Positions 19,562-29,145 of a stretch of DNA of 64,000 nt are shown here, piece after piece. Source of the stretch: Chlamydia muridarum str. Nigg. GTDB lineage: Bacteria; Chlamydiota; Chlamydiia; Chlamydiales; Chlamydiaceae. The DNA lies in the NCBI RefSeq assembly GCF_000006685.1, contig NC_002620.2:58905-122904 (forward strand), written 5' to 3'. The number at the start of each line of letters is the position of its first letter. The stretch's first letter is position 1. The notes beneath the pieces are model-generated. The model was given only the letters and a program-made list of their open reading frames with translations, was not told the origin of the DNA and did not search any database. The position numbers and the translations under genes are program-made.

Positions 19562-20740
19562 ATGCTATTAGATTCTCGTTTTCCCACAGATTACTATTTA
19601 CGTATCCTGGAATTAGCCATTCGGGATTCTTCTTGTAAACTAGTGTATAATCGTCGCATTCGAATGTTAGAGACTTTGCCTCTTGATCAAAAGCTTTCAG
19701 CTGATCAAGAAGAAGAATCGAGCATTTTACGAGAAGTGATCAGCGAGCTTCTTGTGCATTCAGGGGAGAGCTACGCGATTTCTGCACGACTTCTTGCAGT
19801 TATCGATATTTATTTGAAACAAGAGCAACCATCGAACTCCCTTTTTGCGAGGATATTTCGAAAAAAAGAAAGAGTAAGAAAACGACAGATCATTGATAAG
19901 TTACTTTTGTTGAAAAGTATCCTATTCTTTGAACGGCAACGCCCTGTGAAAAAAGTTGCGTCCGTTGCTGATTCTATCCTACGCAAGTCTAAAGGCAATT
20001 TCTCTTCTTGGGAAGATTTTACCCACGATGTCCAGTCTCAAAAATCTGGTACAGAAGAAGAGGTGCCAGATTCATTACGGGGGAGGGTAGAAGAGGATGC
20101 TGCTTCGCAAATGATTGTGGAAGTATTACTCTCTTTCTTAGACAACCAAGATATGTATCTTTCTGTAAGCTTTGAAATTCTTCGAAATTTTTTAGAAGAA
20201 AAAGTTTTATCTAAGCGGAGCTTATCACCGCGGAGTCATGATGCGGTTAAGAAGATGAAGGATTTATATTTGGTAAGTCCCGAAGATTTTCAAACTTTTG
20301 TAGGGGGAGTGATCACCGAATCTCTTTTTCAAGAGGAAGACCAACTTGTTGTGGGATGTGTCATTTTCTCTCAAGAAGGACAAGAACTCTTTGATTCTTG
20401 GAAAGGTATCACGAAGAAATATCCTCATGATATGCTATATACACAAGCATTTTTAGCAGAAGTGGTATTACACGTTGTACAGCACCATATTCATCTAAAT
20501 GCAAAAGTTAAGCCGACATCACCAGAACAGGTGGGTAGTCTATACAGTATTCGAGACCATAGCCCACGAGCTTGGGCAAGAATGATGCGGGTATTACTGA
20601 TGCGTTGGTTGCTTGATTATCATTTCGATGTGTATGCACATCTTAAAGAAGAGATTCTTCGCTGTCCCCCTCGACCTCCTTTTTGGCAAATGATTCCTTC
20701 AGAATCAGGGGATGGGACTTTCCATAGAGAGGCTCGTTAG
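19562..20740 (+). CDS. Chlamydia-specific protein, CT696 type
   Basis: I recognise no domain in this 392-residue protein. It is mainly helical, charged and soluble, with no signal peptide. A very basic run (FARIFRKKERVRKRQIIDK) occurs at about residues 97-115. The ATG at 19562 has only a weak upstream ribosome site, and 79 bases separate it from the CT695-type gene, so it may be the third gene of the effector operon or have its own start. It ends 5 bases before the convergent nth. An effector or effector-associated role is suggested only by position. Confidence 0.7.
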   Translation: MLLDSRFPTDYYLRILELAIRDSSCKLVYNRRIRMLETLPLDQKLSADQEEESSILREVISELLVHSGESYAISARLLAVIDIYLKQEQPSNSLFARIFRKKERVRKRQIIDKLLLLKSILFFERQRPVKKVASVADSILRKSKGNFSSWEDFTHDVQSQKSGTEEEVPDSLRGRVEEDAASQMIVEVLLSFLDNQDMYLSVSFEILRNFLEEKVLSKRSLSPRSHDAVKKMKDLYLVSPEDFQTFVGGVITESLFQEEDQLVVGCVIFSQEGQELFDSWKGITKKYPHDMLYTQAFLAEVVLHVVQHHIHLNAKVKPTSPEQVGSLYSIRDHSPRAWARMMRVLLMRWLLDYHFDVYAHLKEEILRCPPRPPFWQMIPSESGDGTFHREAR

Positions 20741-20745
20741 TCTGT

Positions 20746-21378
20746 TTAAGAATTTAAGAAAGAACAAATAGGACAAGCATCTATTTTGTGATGTAGGGCC
20801 GGACAATACTCTCTTGCATAGTAGATAAGTTGTAGATGTAATTTCGGTGAATTCGTCTTCCCAAAGAATGCGACTAAATCTTTCTCTGCTGCAGAAGGGC
20901 TACGTTTTGTAGAAAGTTTCCAACGATGAGCTAGGCGAAGAATATGCGTATCTACAGGGAAAGTATTCTCTCCATAGTAGATGCTTAAAAAAACTGAGGC
21001 GGTTTTTCTTCCTACTCCGGGAAGCTTGGTCAGCTCCGAAAGGGAGCGAGGAGGCTCCTGAGCATAACGCTCTACAAGAATACAAGACAGTTCATGGATG
21101 TAAACGGATTTGCGTTCTCCCAATCCACAAGGAGCAATGAGCGAATATATTTCAGAAAGAGGAAGTTTACTCATGGATTGCGCATCAGGAGCTTTAGCAA
21201 AGAGAGCCGGTATAACAGTATTGACAACTTTGTCCGTGGAGTTCCCAGATAAAAGAATGGCGATAAGAAGCTGGAAAGGAGAATGCCATCCTTTTAAAGA
21301 AGGTTCAGGATTGGGGAACAGTTGGTTCAAGGTGTTTAAGATAAATGCTCGCTTGGATGGTACGCGTAGCTTGTTCAT
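20746..21378 (-). CDS. nth: Endonuclease III with a degenerate Fe-S loop
   Basis: Base-excision DNA glycosylase/AP lyase that acts on oxidised pyrimidines. The 210 residues contain the helix-hairpin-helix with the catalytic lysine (LTKLPGVGRKTASVFLS) and the catalytic aspartate (FPVDTHILRLAHR). The C-terminus normally carries a [4Fe-4S] loop C-x6-C-x2-C-x5-C. Here the pattern is C-x9-C-x2-C, ending SFLNS with no fourth cysteine, so cluster binding is doubtful. It lies 4 bases after mnmE and is probably co-transcribed with it. Confidence 0.93.
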   Translation of the reverse strand: MNKLRVPSKRAFILNTLNQLFPNPEPSLKGWHSPFQLLIAILLSGNSTDKVVNTVIPALFAKAPDAQSMSKLPLSEIYSLIAPCGLGERKSVYIHELSCILVERYAQEPPRSLSELTKLPGVGRKTASVFLSIYYGENTFPVDTHILRLAHRWKLSTKRSPSAAEKDLVAFFGKTNSPKLHLQLIYYAREYCPALHHKIDACPICSFLNS

Positions 21379-21382
21379 CCGG

Positions 21383-22717
21383 CTATTTCCCTATACAAAA
21401 TTTACTGAAAATTTCTCCTAAAACATTTTCAGTGACTTCAGATCCAGATAGATTCCCTATAGAATGTAAAGCTTGTCTGAGATCTAATGCAAGGCATTCA
21501 TTAGGGAGATGTTCTTGGAATCCTGTTAACGCATCTGTTAAGCATGTATGAACAGCATGCAGCAAGCTGTGATGCCTTGCAGAAACTAAAAAGACTTTAG
21601 AAGATTTTCCTAATTGTGTGGTGTGGAGCCATTTGTTTAATGCTTGTCGCAATTCCGAAAACCCTTTTCCAGTTTTAGCAGATACAAAAATTTGCTGAAA
21701 AGGGACCTCTAGTTGAGGGGGAGATGCAACATCGCATTTATTCCAAAGTAAAATAGTCGGCTTTTGGTATAGGATGGCAGGAAATTCTGGAACAGGTTGA
21801 GAGGCATCCATAACCCAGAGGATGCCCTCTGCTTGACTCATGGCCTGCCGAGCGCGTTCTATTCCTTCTTTTTCAACAATGTTTTCGGTTTCTCGAATAC
21901 CTGCAGAATCAATCAGACGAAGATTCTTCCCTTGCAAAACCCAGTTTTCTTCTAAAATATCGCGAGTTGTTCCTGGTATGTCGGTAACAATTGCTCGATT
22001 TTTTTGAGTAAGAGCATTGAGTATAGAAGATTTCCCTGCATTGGGAAGCCCTGCTAAAACAATGCTTGTCCCTTGAGCAAGACGTTGTCCCTCATCAAAG
22101 CTAGAAAGAAGCTCTTGTGTGATAGTGAGAGCTTCTGTGATTTTTTGCACAGGAAGGGAACGTTCCGTTTCTATATCTTCTTCAGGGAAGTCTGCTAAAA
22201 CTTCTATGTAGGCTAAAGCTTCTATGATTAAGGAGGAAATCGAGGAAATGGCTTGTGAGGTATGCCCTTGAAATTGATTTTGGGCAATATGAAAAGCATC
22301 AATATTTTCAGCTGAAATGAGCTGTTGTATAGCCTCTGCTTGAATTAGGTCGATTTTCCCATTCAAAAAAGCTCGTTGTGAAAATTCTCCGGGAAGTGCT
22401 GCGCGAGCCCCTTCCGCCAACAAGGCATTCAAAATTTGAGAGCAAGCGAAGTATCCTCCATGGCATTGGAATTCTACAATGTCTTCACCTGTAAAAGAAC
22501 GGGGGGTTCGCATAATCAACACTAAAGCTTGATCAATACAAACTTCATTATGAACTACAGTGCCAAGGTGGGCTGTATGCGAGGCATAGCCTGCAATATT
22601 GCCAGAAAAAATACGATTAGAAATAGAAATAGCGTCAGGGCCAGAGACGCGCACAATGGCGACACTCCCTTCTCCCGGAGGAGTTGCAATGGCAGCGATT
22701 GTATCATTTTGAAGCAT
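21383..22717 (-). CDS. mnmE: tRNA modification GTPase MnmE
   Basis: With MnmG, MnmE modifies uridine at the wobble position of certain tRNAs (cmnm5U). The 444 residues have the N-terminal folate-binding domain ([20 protein letters not shown]), a helical domain, and an inserted G domain with GLPNAGKSS (223-231), DIPGTTRD (246-253) and NKCD. The C-terminal FCIGK supplies the essential cysteine of the family. The start is ATG with the complement at 22715-22717. A good -10 (TATAAT) lies upstream at 22761-22766. Confidence 0.97.
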
Positions 22718-22760
22718 AAGTAGGCGCCTTTAGGCTAAACAAAGTGCTGAAAAGGAGACT

Positions 22761-22790
22761 ATTATACTTTTGGAGGAACTTTCTAAGCAA
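22761..22790 (-). promoter_or_regulatory. Candidate mnmE-nth promoter
   Basis: On the minus strand, a perfect -10 TATAAT (22761-22766) has TTGCTT 18 bases upstream (22785-22790). Transcription would begin about 37 bases before the mnmE ATG. This is the best -10 in the mnmE/psd divergent gap (22718-22992). Confidence 0.5.
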
Positions 22791-22992
22791 GAAAGGTAGA
22801 TTAGGGAGAGTACGAGGTCTAGTTTGCTCCTTTGTTATTATAAATTTTTGAAATAGAATATTTGGTAAATCGAGCGATGTTAGGCTGAAGGGATTTTTGA
22901 GAAAGGGGAACTTCTTTATAGTTCCTTGTGTTTCGCATGTAGCAGACCTTCGCGAGAAGAGCAAAGTATCCCCGCTAGGGTAGGAGAGAAAC

Positions 22993-23898
22993 ATGGAATC
23001 GCAAGAATTTTTATATGTGAATCGCGAAACAGGTGCTGTGGAAAAAGAGCCAGTCTGTTGTTCTTTTGCGATTAAGTTTTTTCTTGAAACCCGATTAGGG
23101 AGGGGGGTGTATTCTTTTTTATGTAAGAATAGCTTGTTTTCTCGAATCGTGGGCAGGTTTCAACGACTGCGAATGACAAGGCGCTTTATTAGGCCTTTTG
23201 TTGAAAAATATCGTATTTGCGAAGACGAGGCATTACGTCCCCTTTGTGATTTCACATCTTTTAACGATTTTTTTATACGGAAACTTAAGCCAGAAGCTCG
23301 GCCTATTTGTGGAGGGAGTGAAATATGTGTCACTCCTGCGGACGGTGCCTATCTGGTGTTTCCTTCTATAAAGGATGTTTCTTTGTTTTCTGTTAAAAAC
23401 CAACTTTTTTCTTTGAACTCTTTGTTAGAAGATCAGCAATTAGCTTCCGAATATGCAGAAGGAAGTATGGCTATTGCTAGGTTGGCACCTTTTGATTACC
23501 ACCGATTTCATTTTCCAGTGGAAGGTATTGCAGGTACCCCCAGACTGATTAATGGGTATCTCTTTTCCGTTCACCCGCTGATGCTTAAAAGGAATTTAAA
23601 AGTGTTCGCCGAAAATAAGCGGGAGATAACCGTTATAGAGTCTAAGGAGTTTGGCAAAGTTGTCTATATAGAAATAGGGGCTTTAAATGTCGGCTCCATC
23701 CATCAAACTTTTGCTCCTGGTAGCTATGTAGGGAAGGGAGCAGAAAAAGGTTTCTTTGCTTTTGGGGGATCGACAGTTGTGTTGTTGTTTGAGCCTCAGC
23801 GTATTATTTTTGATGCGGACTTGGTGCACCATTCTGCCCAAGGCTTAGAAACTCGATGTCGAATGGGACAATCTTTAGGAAAACGTTTCTCTTCATAA
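22993..23898 (+). CDS. psd: Phosphatidylserine decarboxylase proenzyme
   Basis: Pyruvoyl-dependent membrane enzyme making phosphatidylethanolamine from phosphatidylserine. The 301 residues carry the family blocks VTPADGAY, FDYHRFHFPVEG, INGYLFSVHP and EIGALNVGSIHQTF. The self-cleavage site is GGST, with Ser260 (FGGSTVVLLFEP), giving a short pyruvoyl alpha chain of about 42 residues. The ATG at 22993 follows GTAGGAGAG. Confidence 0.96.
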   Translation: MESQEFLYVNRETGAVEKEPVCCSFAIKFFLETRLGRGVYSFLCKNSLFSRIVGRFQRLRMTRRFIRPFVEKYRICEDEALRPLCDFTSFNDFFIRKLKPEARPICGGSEICVTPADGAYLVFPSIKDVSLFSVKNQLFSLNSLLEDQQLASEYAEGSMAIARLAPFDYHRFHFPVEGIAGTPRLINGYLFSVHPLMLKRNLKVFAENKREITVIESKEFGKVVYIEIGALNVGSIHQTFAPGSYVGKGAEKGFFAFGGSTVVLLFEPQRIIFDADLVHHSAQGLETRCRMGQSLGKRFSS

Positions 23899-23962
23899 AA
23901 ATAAAGACTTAAAACGTTTTTTTTGATATTGCAAGAGAGAGAAAACTCAGAAGTTGCGCATT

Positions 23963-25288
23963 ATGTGGCTAATCGTAGCGTGGACACTCTTGGCTTGCTT
24001 AGCGATGGCTTTAATCTTTAAAGCTTATAGGCATGTCGTCTGCTTTCGCGACTACGTGAACCAGGTGATGCGAGACGTGCGGTTGAGTATGGATTTAAAG
24101 GAGTGGGCGGTTGCGGAACAGCGCCTGGTTCCTATTCTGAAAAAGCGTCACTATCGACGTAAATATTTGTTTGAGTATATCCGAATTCTTCGTGAGCAAG
24201 AGCGTTTTGAGGAGGCTGAAAAGCTTCTCGGAGAGGCCAAAAAGTTGAAGTTAGTTGGCCCTCAGTTTTTCTTAGAAGTTGCTCATAAGGCTTTTCGTCA
24301 TGGTGCTTACAAAGAAGCTGCACGTGCTTTTTCGCTTCTTCCTTCAGAATTATTAGAAGAGCGTGAAGTAGCACGTTATACGATTTCTCTTGTATATCTT
24401 GGGGAAGTAGATTGTGCTTATCGGATCGTTGAACCTTGGATAGGTCCATTAGCTCACCAAGAAATCTTGATCAGCGTCGGACATATCTACTTCGTTACGA
24501 AGCATTATGCGAATGCTATAGATTTTTATCGGCGAGCGCGGGCTTTGGGATCTTGTTCCATTGATGTTTTGTATAACTTAGCACATTCTTTGCGCATTTG
24601 TGGACAGTATGTTGACGCGGGGATGCTATTTAGGGAGCTTTTAGGGGATCCTGTTTACAAAGACGAAGCTATGTTCAATGTGGGCTTATGTGAACAGAAG
24701 TTAGGGAACTCGAAAAAAGCCTTATTGATCTACCAAAATAGTGAATTATGGGTTCGTGGCGATGCTTTGATGATGCGCTATGCAGCTTTAGCTGCTGCAG
24801 ATCAGCAGGATTATCAGCTTGCAGAGCATTGCTGGACATTAGCTTTCCGTTGTCAAAGTTACGCTGATGATTGGAATTGCTGTGTGCATTATGGTTTAGC
24901 GTTATGCCATTTGAAAAAATATACTGAAGCAGAAAAAGTCTATTTACGGGTAATCCAAAAGACCCCAGACTGTCTTGTTGCTTATAAAGCTCTGGCTTGG
25001 TTAGCAGGTGTTGGGCATGCAACAGTGATTACTGCTCGAGAAGGGATAGCCTATGCTAAAAGGGCGCTACAAATTAAACGTTCTCCAGAAGTGCTAGAGT
25101 TATTAAGTGCTTGTGAAGCCAGGGAAGGAAATTTCGATGTGGCTTATGATATTCAGGTAATTTTAGCCGAACGGGATAAAACTGTAGAAGAACGTGAGCG
25201 CCGATCGCAAATTCTAAAAAATTTACGCCAGAAACTTCCTATTGATCAGCAACATATAGTAGAGGTTTCTTTACTGTTGGCAGCATAG
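23963..25288 (+). CDS. Membrane-anchored TPR protein (CT700 type)
   Basis: The protein of 441 residues has one N-terminal membrane segment (WLIVAWTLLACLAMALIF) followed by a long array of degenerate TPR units (for example AIDFYRRARALGSCSIDVLYNLAHSL and AEKVYLRVIQKTPDCLVAYKAL), with the repeats presumably on the cytoplasmic side. The function is unknown; TPR domains bind partner proteins. A TTG 9 bases upstream (23954) is in frame and could be used instead, but the ATG places the membrane segment right at the N-terminus. A terminator follows at about 25328-25355. Confidence 0.8.
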   Translation: MWLIVAWTLLACLAMALIFKAYRHVVCFRDYVNQVMRDVRLSMDLKEWAVAEQRLVPILKKRHYRRKYLFEYIRILREQERFEEAEKLLGEAKKLKLVGPQFFLEVAHKAFRHGAYKEAARAFSLLPSELLEEREVARYTISLVYLGEVDCAYRIVEPWIGPLAHQEILISVGHIYFVTKHYANAIDFYRRARALGSCSIDVLYNLAHSLRICGQYVDAGMLFRELLGDPVYKDEAMFNVGLCEQKLGNSKKALLIYQNSELWVRGDALMMRYAALAAADQQDYQLAEHCWTLAFRCQSYADDWNCCVHYGLALCHLKKYTEAEKVYLRVIQKTPDCLVAYKALAWLAGVGHATVITAREGIAYAKRALQIKRSPEVLELLSACEAREGNFDVAYDIQVILAERDKTVEERERRSQILKNLRQKLPIDQQHIVEVSLLLAA

Positions 25289-25327
25289 TAATTTTCTCTC
25301 TTATAAGTGAGCCCGGCATAAGGGTTT

Positions 25328-25355
25328 AGCTCTCGTATTGTACGAGTGCTTTTTG
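25328..25355 (+). terminator. Terminator after CT700-type gene
   Basis: AGC-T-CTCGTA and TACGAG-T-GCT form a 9-pair stem with one internal mismatch and a three-base TTG loop, followed by TTTTTG. It is placed 40 bases after the stop codon and upstream of secA. Confidence 0.65.
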
Positions 25356-25544
25356 TTTTCTTTTTCTCGAGGAAAGTCTAGAATGTGCCTGAATGCACGG
25401 ATTTCTTTTCTCTCGAGTAGGCTTTCCTAAAGAGATTTTGTGTATAAAAAGATAATTATCAAAAAGAAATAAAAGAGCTCCGTTCTTGTTGTACAGGCGC
25501 ACCTAAGTAAGAATTCGAGTTTTTCAAAAGCATGTGTTGAACAT

Positions 25545-28451
25545 ATGATGGATTTCCTTAAGCGTTTTTTCGGATCTTCCCAAGAGAGAATATTAAAACG
25601 ATTCCAGAAGTTGGTTGAAGAGGTTAATGCTTGCGATGAGAAATTTTCGTCTTTATCTGACGATGAGCTCCGCGAAAAAACTCCTCAATTGAAGAGAAGG
25701 TATCAAGAAGGGGAGTCTTTGGATAAACTCCTTCCCGAAGCATATGGTATTGTAAAGAATGTGTGTCGTCGCTTGGCAGGAACCCCAGTGGAGGTTTCTG
25801 GATACCACCAGCAGTGGGATATGGTTCCCTATGACGTGCAAATTCTTGGTGGTATTGCCATGCATAAAGGCTTTATTACCGAGATGCAAACAGGAGAAGG
25901 AAAAACCTTAACTGCGGTTATGCCGCTTTATTTAAACGCGTTAACAGGGAAACCGGTTCATCTCGTCACGGTAAATGATTATTTAGCTCAGCGGGATTGT
26001 GAATGGGTAGGTTCGGTTTTGCGTTGGCTGGGCTTAACAACAGGCGTTTTAGTCTCGGGGATTCCTCCAGAAAGACGTAAAGCGATCTATCAGTGTGACG
26101 TAGTTTATGGAACTGCTTCGGAATTTGGATTTGATTATCTCCGGGATAATTCGATCGCGACAAGAAAAGAAGAGCAGGTTGGTCGTGGGTTCTATTTCGC
26201 TATCATTGACGAAGTAGATTCTGTACTAATTGACGAGGCAAGAACACCGCTGATTATTTCTGGTCCGGGAGAAAAACATAATCCTGTTTATTTTGAATTA
26301 AAAGACAAGGTTGCTGAGTTAGTACATTTCCAAAGAGAGATGTGTAACCATATTGCTGCTGAAGCAAGAAAAACCTTAGATCCATTTTTAGGGATGGATG
26401 TGCTTCCTAAAGATAGAAAAATTATGGAAGGCATCTCGGAGGCTTGTCGGGCTTTATGGTTGGTAAGTAAGGGGATGCCTCTTAACAGAGTTTTACGGCG
26501 TGTGCGGGAGCACCCTGACCTTCGTGCTATGGTTGATAAATGGGATGTTTTTTATCATGCAGAACAAAACAAAGAGGAATGTTTAGAGAGACTTTCCTCC
26601 CTATATATCGTTGTTGATGAACATAATAATGATTTCGAGTTAACAGACAAAGGAATGCAGCAGTGGATCGAGAAGATCGGTGGAGCTGCAGAAGACTTTG
26701 TTATGATGGATATGGGGCATGAATATGCCTTGATCGAAGAGGATACTACTCTTTCCCCTGAAGATAAGTTGAATCGCAAAATCGCTGTTTCTGAAAAAGA
26801 TACGCAAAGAAAAGCAAGAGCTCATGGATTGCGTCAGCTGTTGCGCGCCCATTTATTAATGGAAAGGGATATTGATTATATCGTTCGTGATGATCAGATT
26901 GTGATCATTGATGAGCATACAGGCCGTCCTCAAGCAGGCCGTCGTTTTTCAGAAGGTTTACATCAGGCTATTGAAGCAAAAGAACATGTAACGATTCGTA
27001 AGGAATCGCAAACTTTTGCTACAGTGACATTGCAAAACTTCTTCAGATTGTATGAGAAACTCGCAGGAATGACTGGGACTGCTATTACAGAGTCTCGGGA
27101 ATTTAAAGAAATCTATAATCTGTATGTTTTACAAGTCCCGACATTTAAGCCTTGCTTGCGTATCGACCATAACGATGCCTTTTATATGACGGAACGAGAG
27201 AAATACCAGGCTATTGTTGCTGAAATCATTTCCGCACATCGTTCAGGAAAACCGATTCTGATCGGGACGGAGTCAGTAGAAGTTTCAGAGAAGCTTTCGC
27301 GTATTTTGCGACAAAATCGTATTCATCACACTGTACTCAATGCCAAAAATCATGCTCAAGAAGCTGAAATTATTGCTGGAGCTGGAAAGGTAGGAGCTGT
27401 AACGGTTGCTACAAACATGGCTGGTCGAGGAACAGATATTAAGCTGGATAAAGAAGCTGTTGCTGCTGGGGGGCTTTACGTCATAGGCACATCGCGGCAT
27501 CAGTCTCGGCGTATTGATAGACAGCTACGTGGTCGTTGTGCACGGCTTGGAGATCCAGGTGCGGCTAAGTTCTTCCTTTCTTTTGAAGATCGACTTATGC
27601 GGCTTTTTGCATCTCCTAAGCTCAATACATTGATTCGACATTTTCGCCCTCCTGAGGGAGAGGCCATGTCGGATCCTATGTTTGACCGATTGATTGAAAC
27701 TGCACAAAAAAGGGTAGAAGGCCGCAACTATACGATACGTAAACATACTTTAGAGTATGACGATGTGATGAATAAACAGCGGCAAACGATTTATGCGTTT
27801 CGGAATGATGTTCTGCATGCAGATGATTTGTTCATTGTTGCACGAGAACAAATCGAGCATGTATCGCTGGCTTTGGCGTTTCTAATTTTAAAAGATGCTC
27901 GTGCGGACCACTGCTCTTTACCCAAGGTTGAAGAGTGGCTGAGTTATTCATTCCCTGTAAAGCTCGATGATCAGGAAATTCGTCGTCTAGGAAATGTGGA
28001 TGCCGTTGCTGATTATATAGGGGGCTTATTGATAGAGGCTTTTGATGCTAAATTCTCCTCTATGCTCACTGAGTTTACGGAAATTATTGGATCAGCGTCT
28101 GGTGCTCAGGGGGTTTGCAATGATATTCTTCGTTCAGTGATCATTTCGCATATTGATGAAGAGTGGAAAGTGCATCTCATGGATATGGATTTGCTGCGTT
28201 CCGAAGTAGGGTTGCGTTCTGTTGGACAAAAAGATCCTTTGATCGAGTTTAAGAACGAGTCCTTCCTTTTATTTGAAGGGTTAATTCGGGATATTCGTAT
28301 TGCGATAGTGAAACATTTATTCGCTCTGGAGTTATCCTTAACACGAAGCGACAGACCTGATAATGCTATTCCAACTGTTGCGACGGCTTTTCATAATCAC
28401 GATAATTTTCGCCCTATGGAGCTAACAATTATCGGAGAAGAGGAAAATTAG
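25545..28451 (+). CDS. secA: Preprotein translocase ATPase SecA
   Basis: Motor ATPase that pushes unfolded preproteins through SecYEG. The 968 residues contain Walker A MQTGEGKT (114-121), the DEAD-type box IIDEVDSVLIDEARTPL, the second nucleotide-binding domain with VATNMAGRGTDI and QLRGRCARLGDPG, and the helical scaffold and wing domains. It ends in MELTIIGEEEN and lacks the C-terminal zinc-binding CxCxnCH tail that docks SecB in many bacteria. The start MMDFLKRFF has two Met codons; the first is given. A clear terminator follows. Confidence 0.98.
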   Translation: MMDFLKRFFGSSQERILKRFQKLVEEVNACDEKFSSLSDDELREKTPQLKRRYQEGESLDKLLPEAYGIVKNVCRRLAGTPVEVSGYHQQWDMVPYDVQILGGIAMHKGFITEMQTGEGKTLTAVMPLYLNALTGKPVHLVTVNDYLAQRDCEWVGSVLRWLGLTTGVLVSGIPPERRKAIYQCDVVYGTASEFGFDYLRDNSIATRKEEQVGRGFYFAIIDEVDSVLIDEARTPLIISGPGEKHNPVYFELKDKVAELVHFQREMCNHIAAEARKTLDPFLGMDVLPKDRKIMEGISEACRALWLVSKGMPLNRVLRRVREHPDLRAMVDKWDVFYHAEQNKEECLERLSSLYIVVDEHNNDFELTDKGMQQWIEKIGGAAEDFVMMDMGHEYALIEEDTTLSPEDKLNRKIAVSEKDTQRKARAHGLRQLLRAHLLMERDIDYIVRDDQIVIIDEHTGRPQAGRRFSEGLHQAIEAKEHVTIRKESQTFATVTLQNFFRLYEKLAGMTGTAITESREFKEIYNLYVLQVPTFKPCLRIDHNDAFYMTEREKYQAIVAEIISAHRSGKPILIGTESVEVSEKLSRILRQNRIHHTVLNAKNHAQEAEIIAGAGKVGAVTVATNMAGRGTDIKLDKEAVAAGGLYVIGTSRHQSRRIDRQLRGRCARLGDPGAAKFFLSFEDRLMRLFASPKLNTLIRHFRPPEGEAMSDPMFDRLIETAQKRVEGRNYTIRKHTLEYDDVMNKQRQTIYAFRNDVLHADDLFIVAREQIEHVSLALAFLILKDARADHCSLPKVEEWLSYSFPVKLDDQEIRRLGNVDAVADYIGGLLIEAFDAKFSSMLTEFTEIIGSASGAQGVCNDILRSVIISHIDEEWKVHLMDMDLLRSEVGLRSVGQKDPLIEFKNESFLLFEGLIRDIRIAIVKHLFALELSLTRSDRPDNAIPTVATAFHNHDNFRPMELTIIGEEEN

Positions 28452-28457
28452 CCTTTT

Positions 28458-28489
28458 AGGCAATCTCTCTTATTGGGAGATTGCCTTTT
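28458..28489 (+). terminator. Terminator after secA
   Basis: AGGCAATCTC (28458-28467) and GAGATTGCCT (28477-28486) form a perfect 10-bp stem with a 9-base loop and a TTT tail. The convergent CT702-type gene ends about 50 bases further on. Confidence 0.85.
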
Positions 28490-28536
28490 CTGTATTGGAG
28501 AGAATGCTAAAATTAGAAAGCATTAAGGTTTTGTGG

Positions 28537-29070
28537 TTATATAAAAGTAGCCCATTCAGACCAGGCTTCTCCGTCATGGTGGCGAATCCAGAAAGAGCGA
28601 TGATTGTCACTGATTAAAAATTGTACCCGATGCGCCCTGTTCAAGGTAGTCATGCAAATGATGATATTGTCTAAATTGGCGTTTTGTGCAGGAAAGTCTT
28701 TAGGAGCATTGAGCAGTTTCTCCACATTTGTAGTAATTAGCAAATCTGGATGAAGAAGTGTATTACAGTCGTATTCGGCTGTAGTAATTTTTTTGGGAGG
28801 AATATTAAACCAGCCTTCCCAACAGCCTCGATAATAGCTACGAGTATAGGCATAGTTACAATCACTAATGTAGAATTGACGAGTAACGCCATTCAATACT
28901 GATTCCCCTAGTACAATGAGCAAGTCGCCATTTTCTCGATCATCTTCCTCTATATATACCCCCGTTTCATGATAGGCATCTAAAGGTTTTGTTTTATCTG
29001 ACTCACAGATGAGACAATCTAGCTCTTGTTTATCATCAGATTGGGATTCATCGTATAGTTCGTAGTGCAT
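28537..29070 (-). CDS. CT702-type protein with two tail-fibre-knob-like repeats
   Basis: The protein of 177 residues is soluble and acidic, with no signal peptide. It contains an internal duplication: about residues 48-90 (ending QFYISD...YTRSYYRG-WEGWFNI) and 132-177 (ending QFLISD...FWIRHHDGEAWSEW). In each copy an N/L-rich strand is followed by a QF-ISD strand, an aromatic-Arg strand, and W-x2-W. This G-L-x-Q-x-Y/F-R-W-W order resembles the pyocin-knob/tail-fibre repeat of phage proteins. That is my inference; the protein is usually called hypothetical. The start is uncertain: a TTG at 29088 is in frame, but it has no ribosome site, while GGAG precedes the ATG at 29070 by 12 bases. Confidence 0.7.
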   Translation of the reverse strand: MHYELYDESQSDDKQELDCLICESDKTKPLDAYHETGVYIEEDDRENGDLLIVLGESVLNGVTRQFYISDCNYAYTRSYYRGCWEGWFNIPPKKITTAEYDCNTLLHPDLLITTNVEKLLNAPKDFPAQNANLDNIIICMTTLNRAHRVQFLISDNHRSFWIRHHDGEAWSEWATFI

Positions 29071-29145
29071 AGGGATTAAAATCTCCAAGAAATAACTATT
29101 TTATTTTTTATTATTTCTAATAAAAGATTTTTATTTTTTTACAAA

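Noticed and set aside
22704..22994. 96-residue minus-strand frame between mnmE and psd
   Set aside because: It covers the promoter region, has no ribosome site, overlaps both gene starts and encodes a low-complexity Leu/Ser/Phe-rich peptide with no recognisable pattern.
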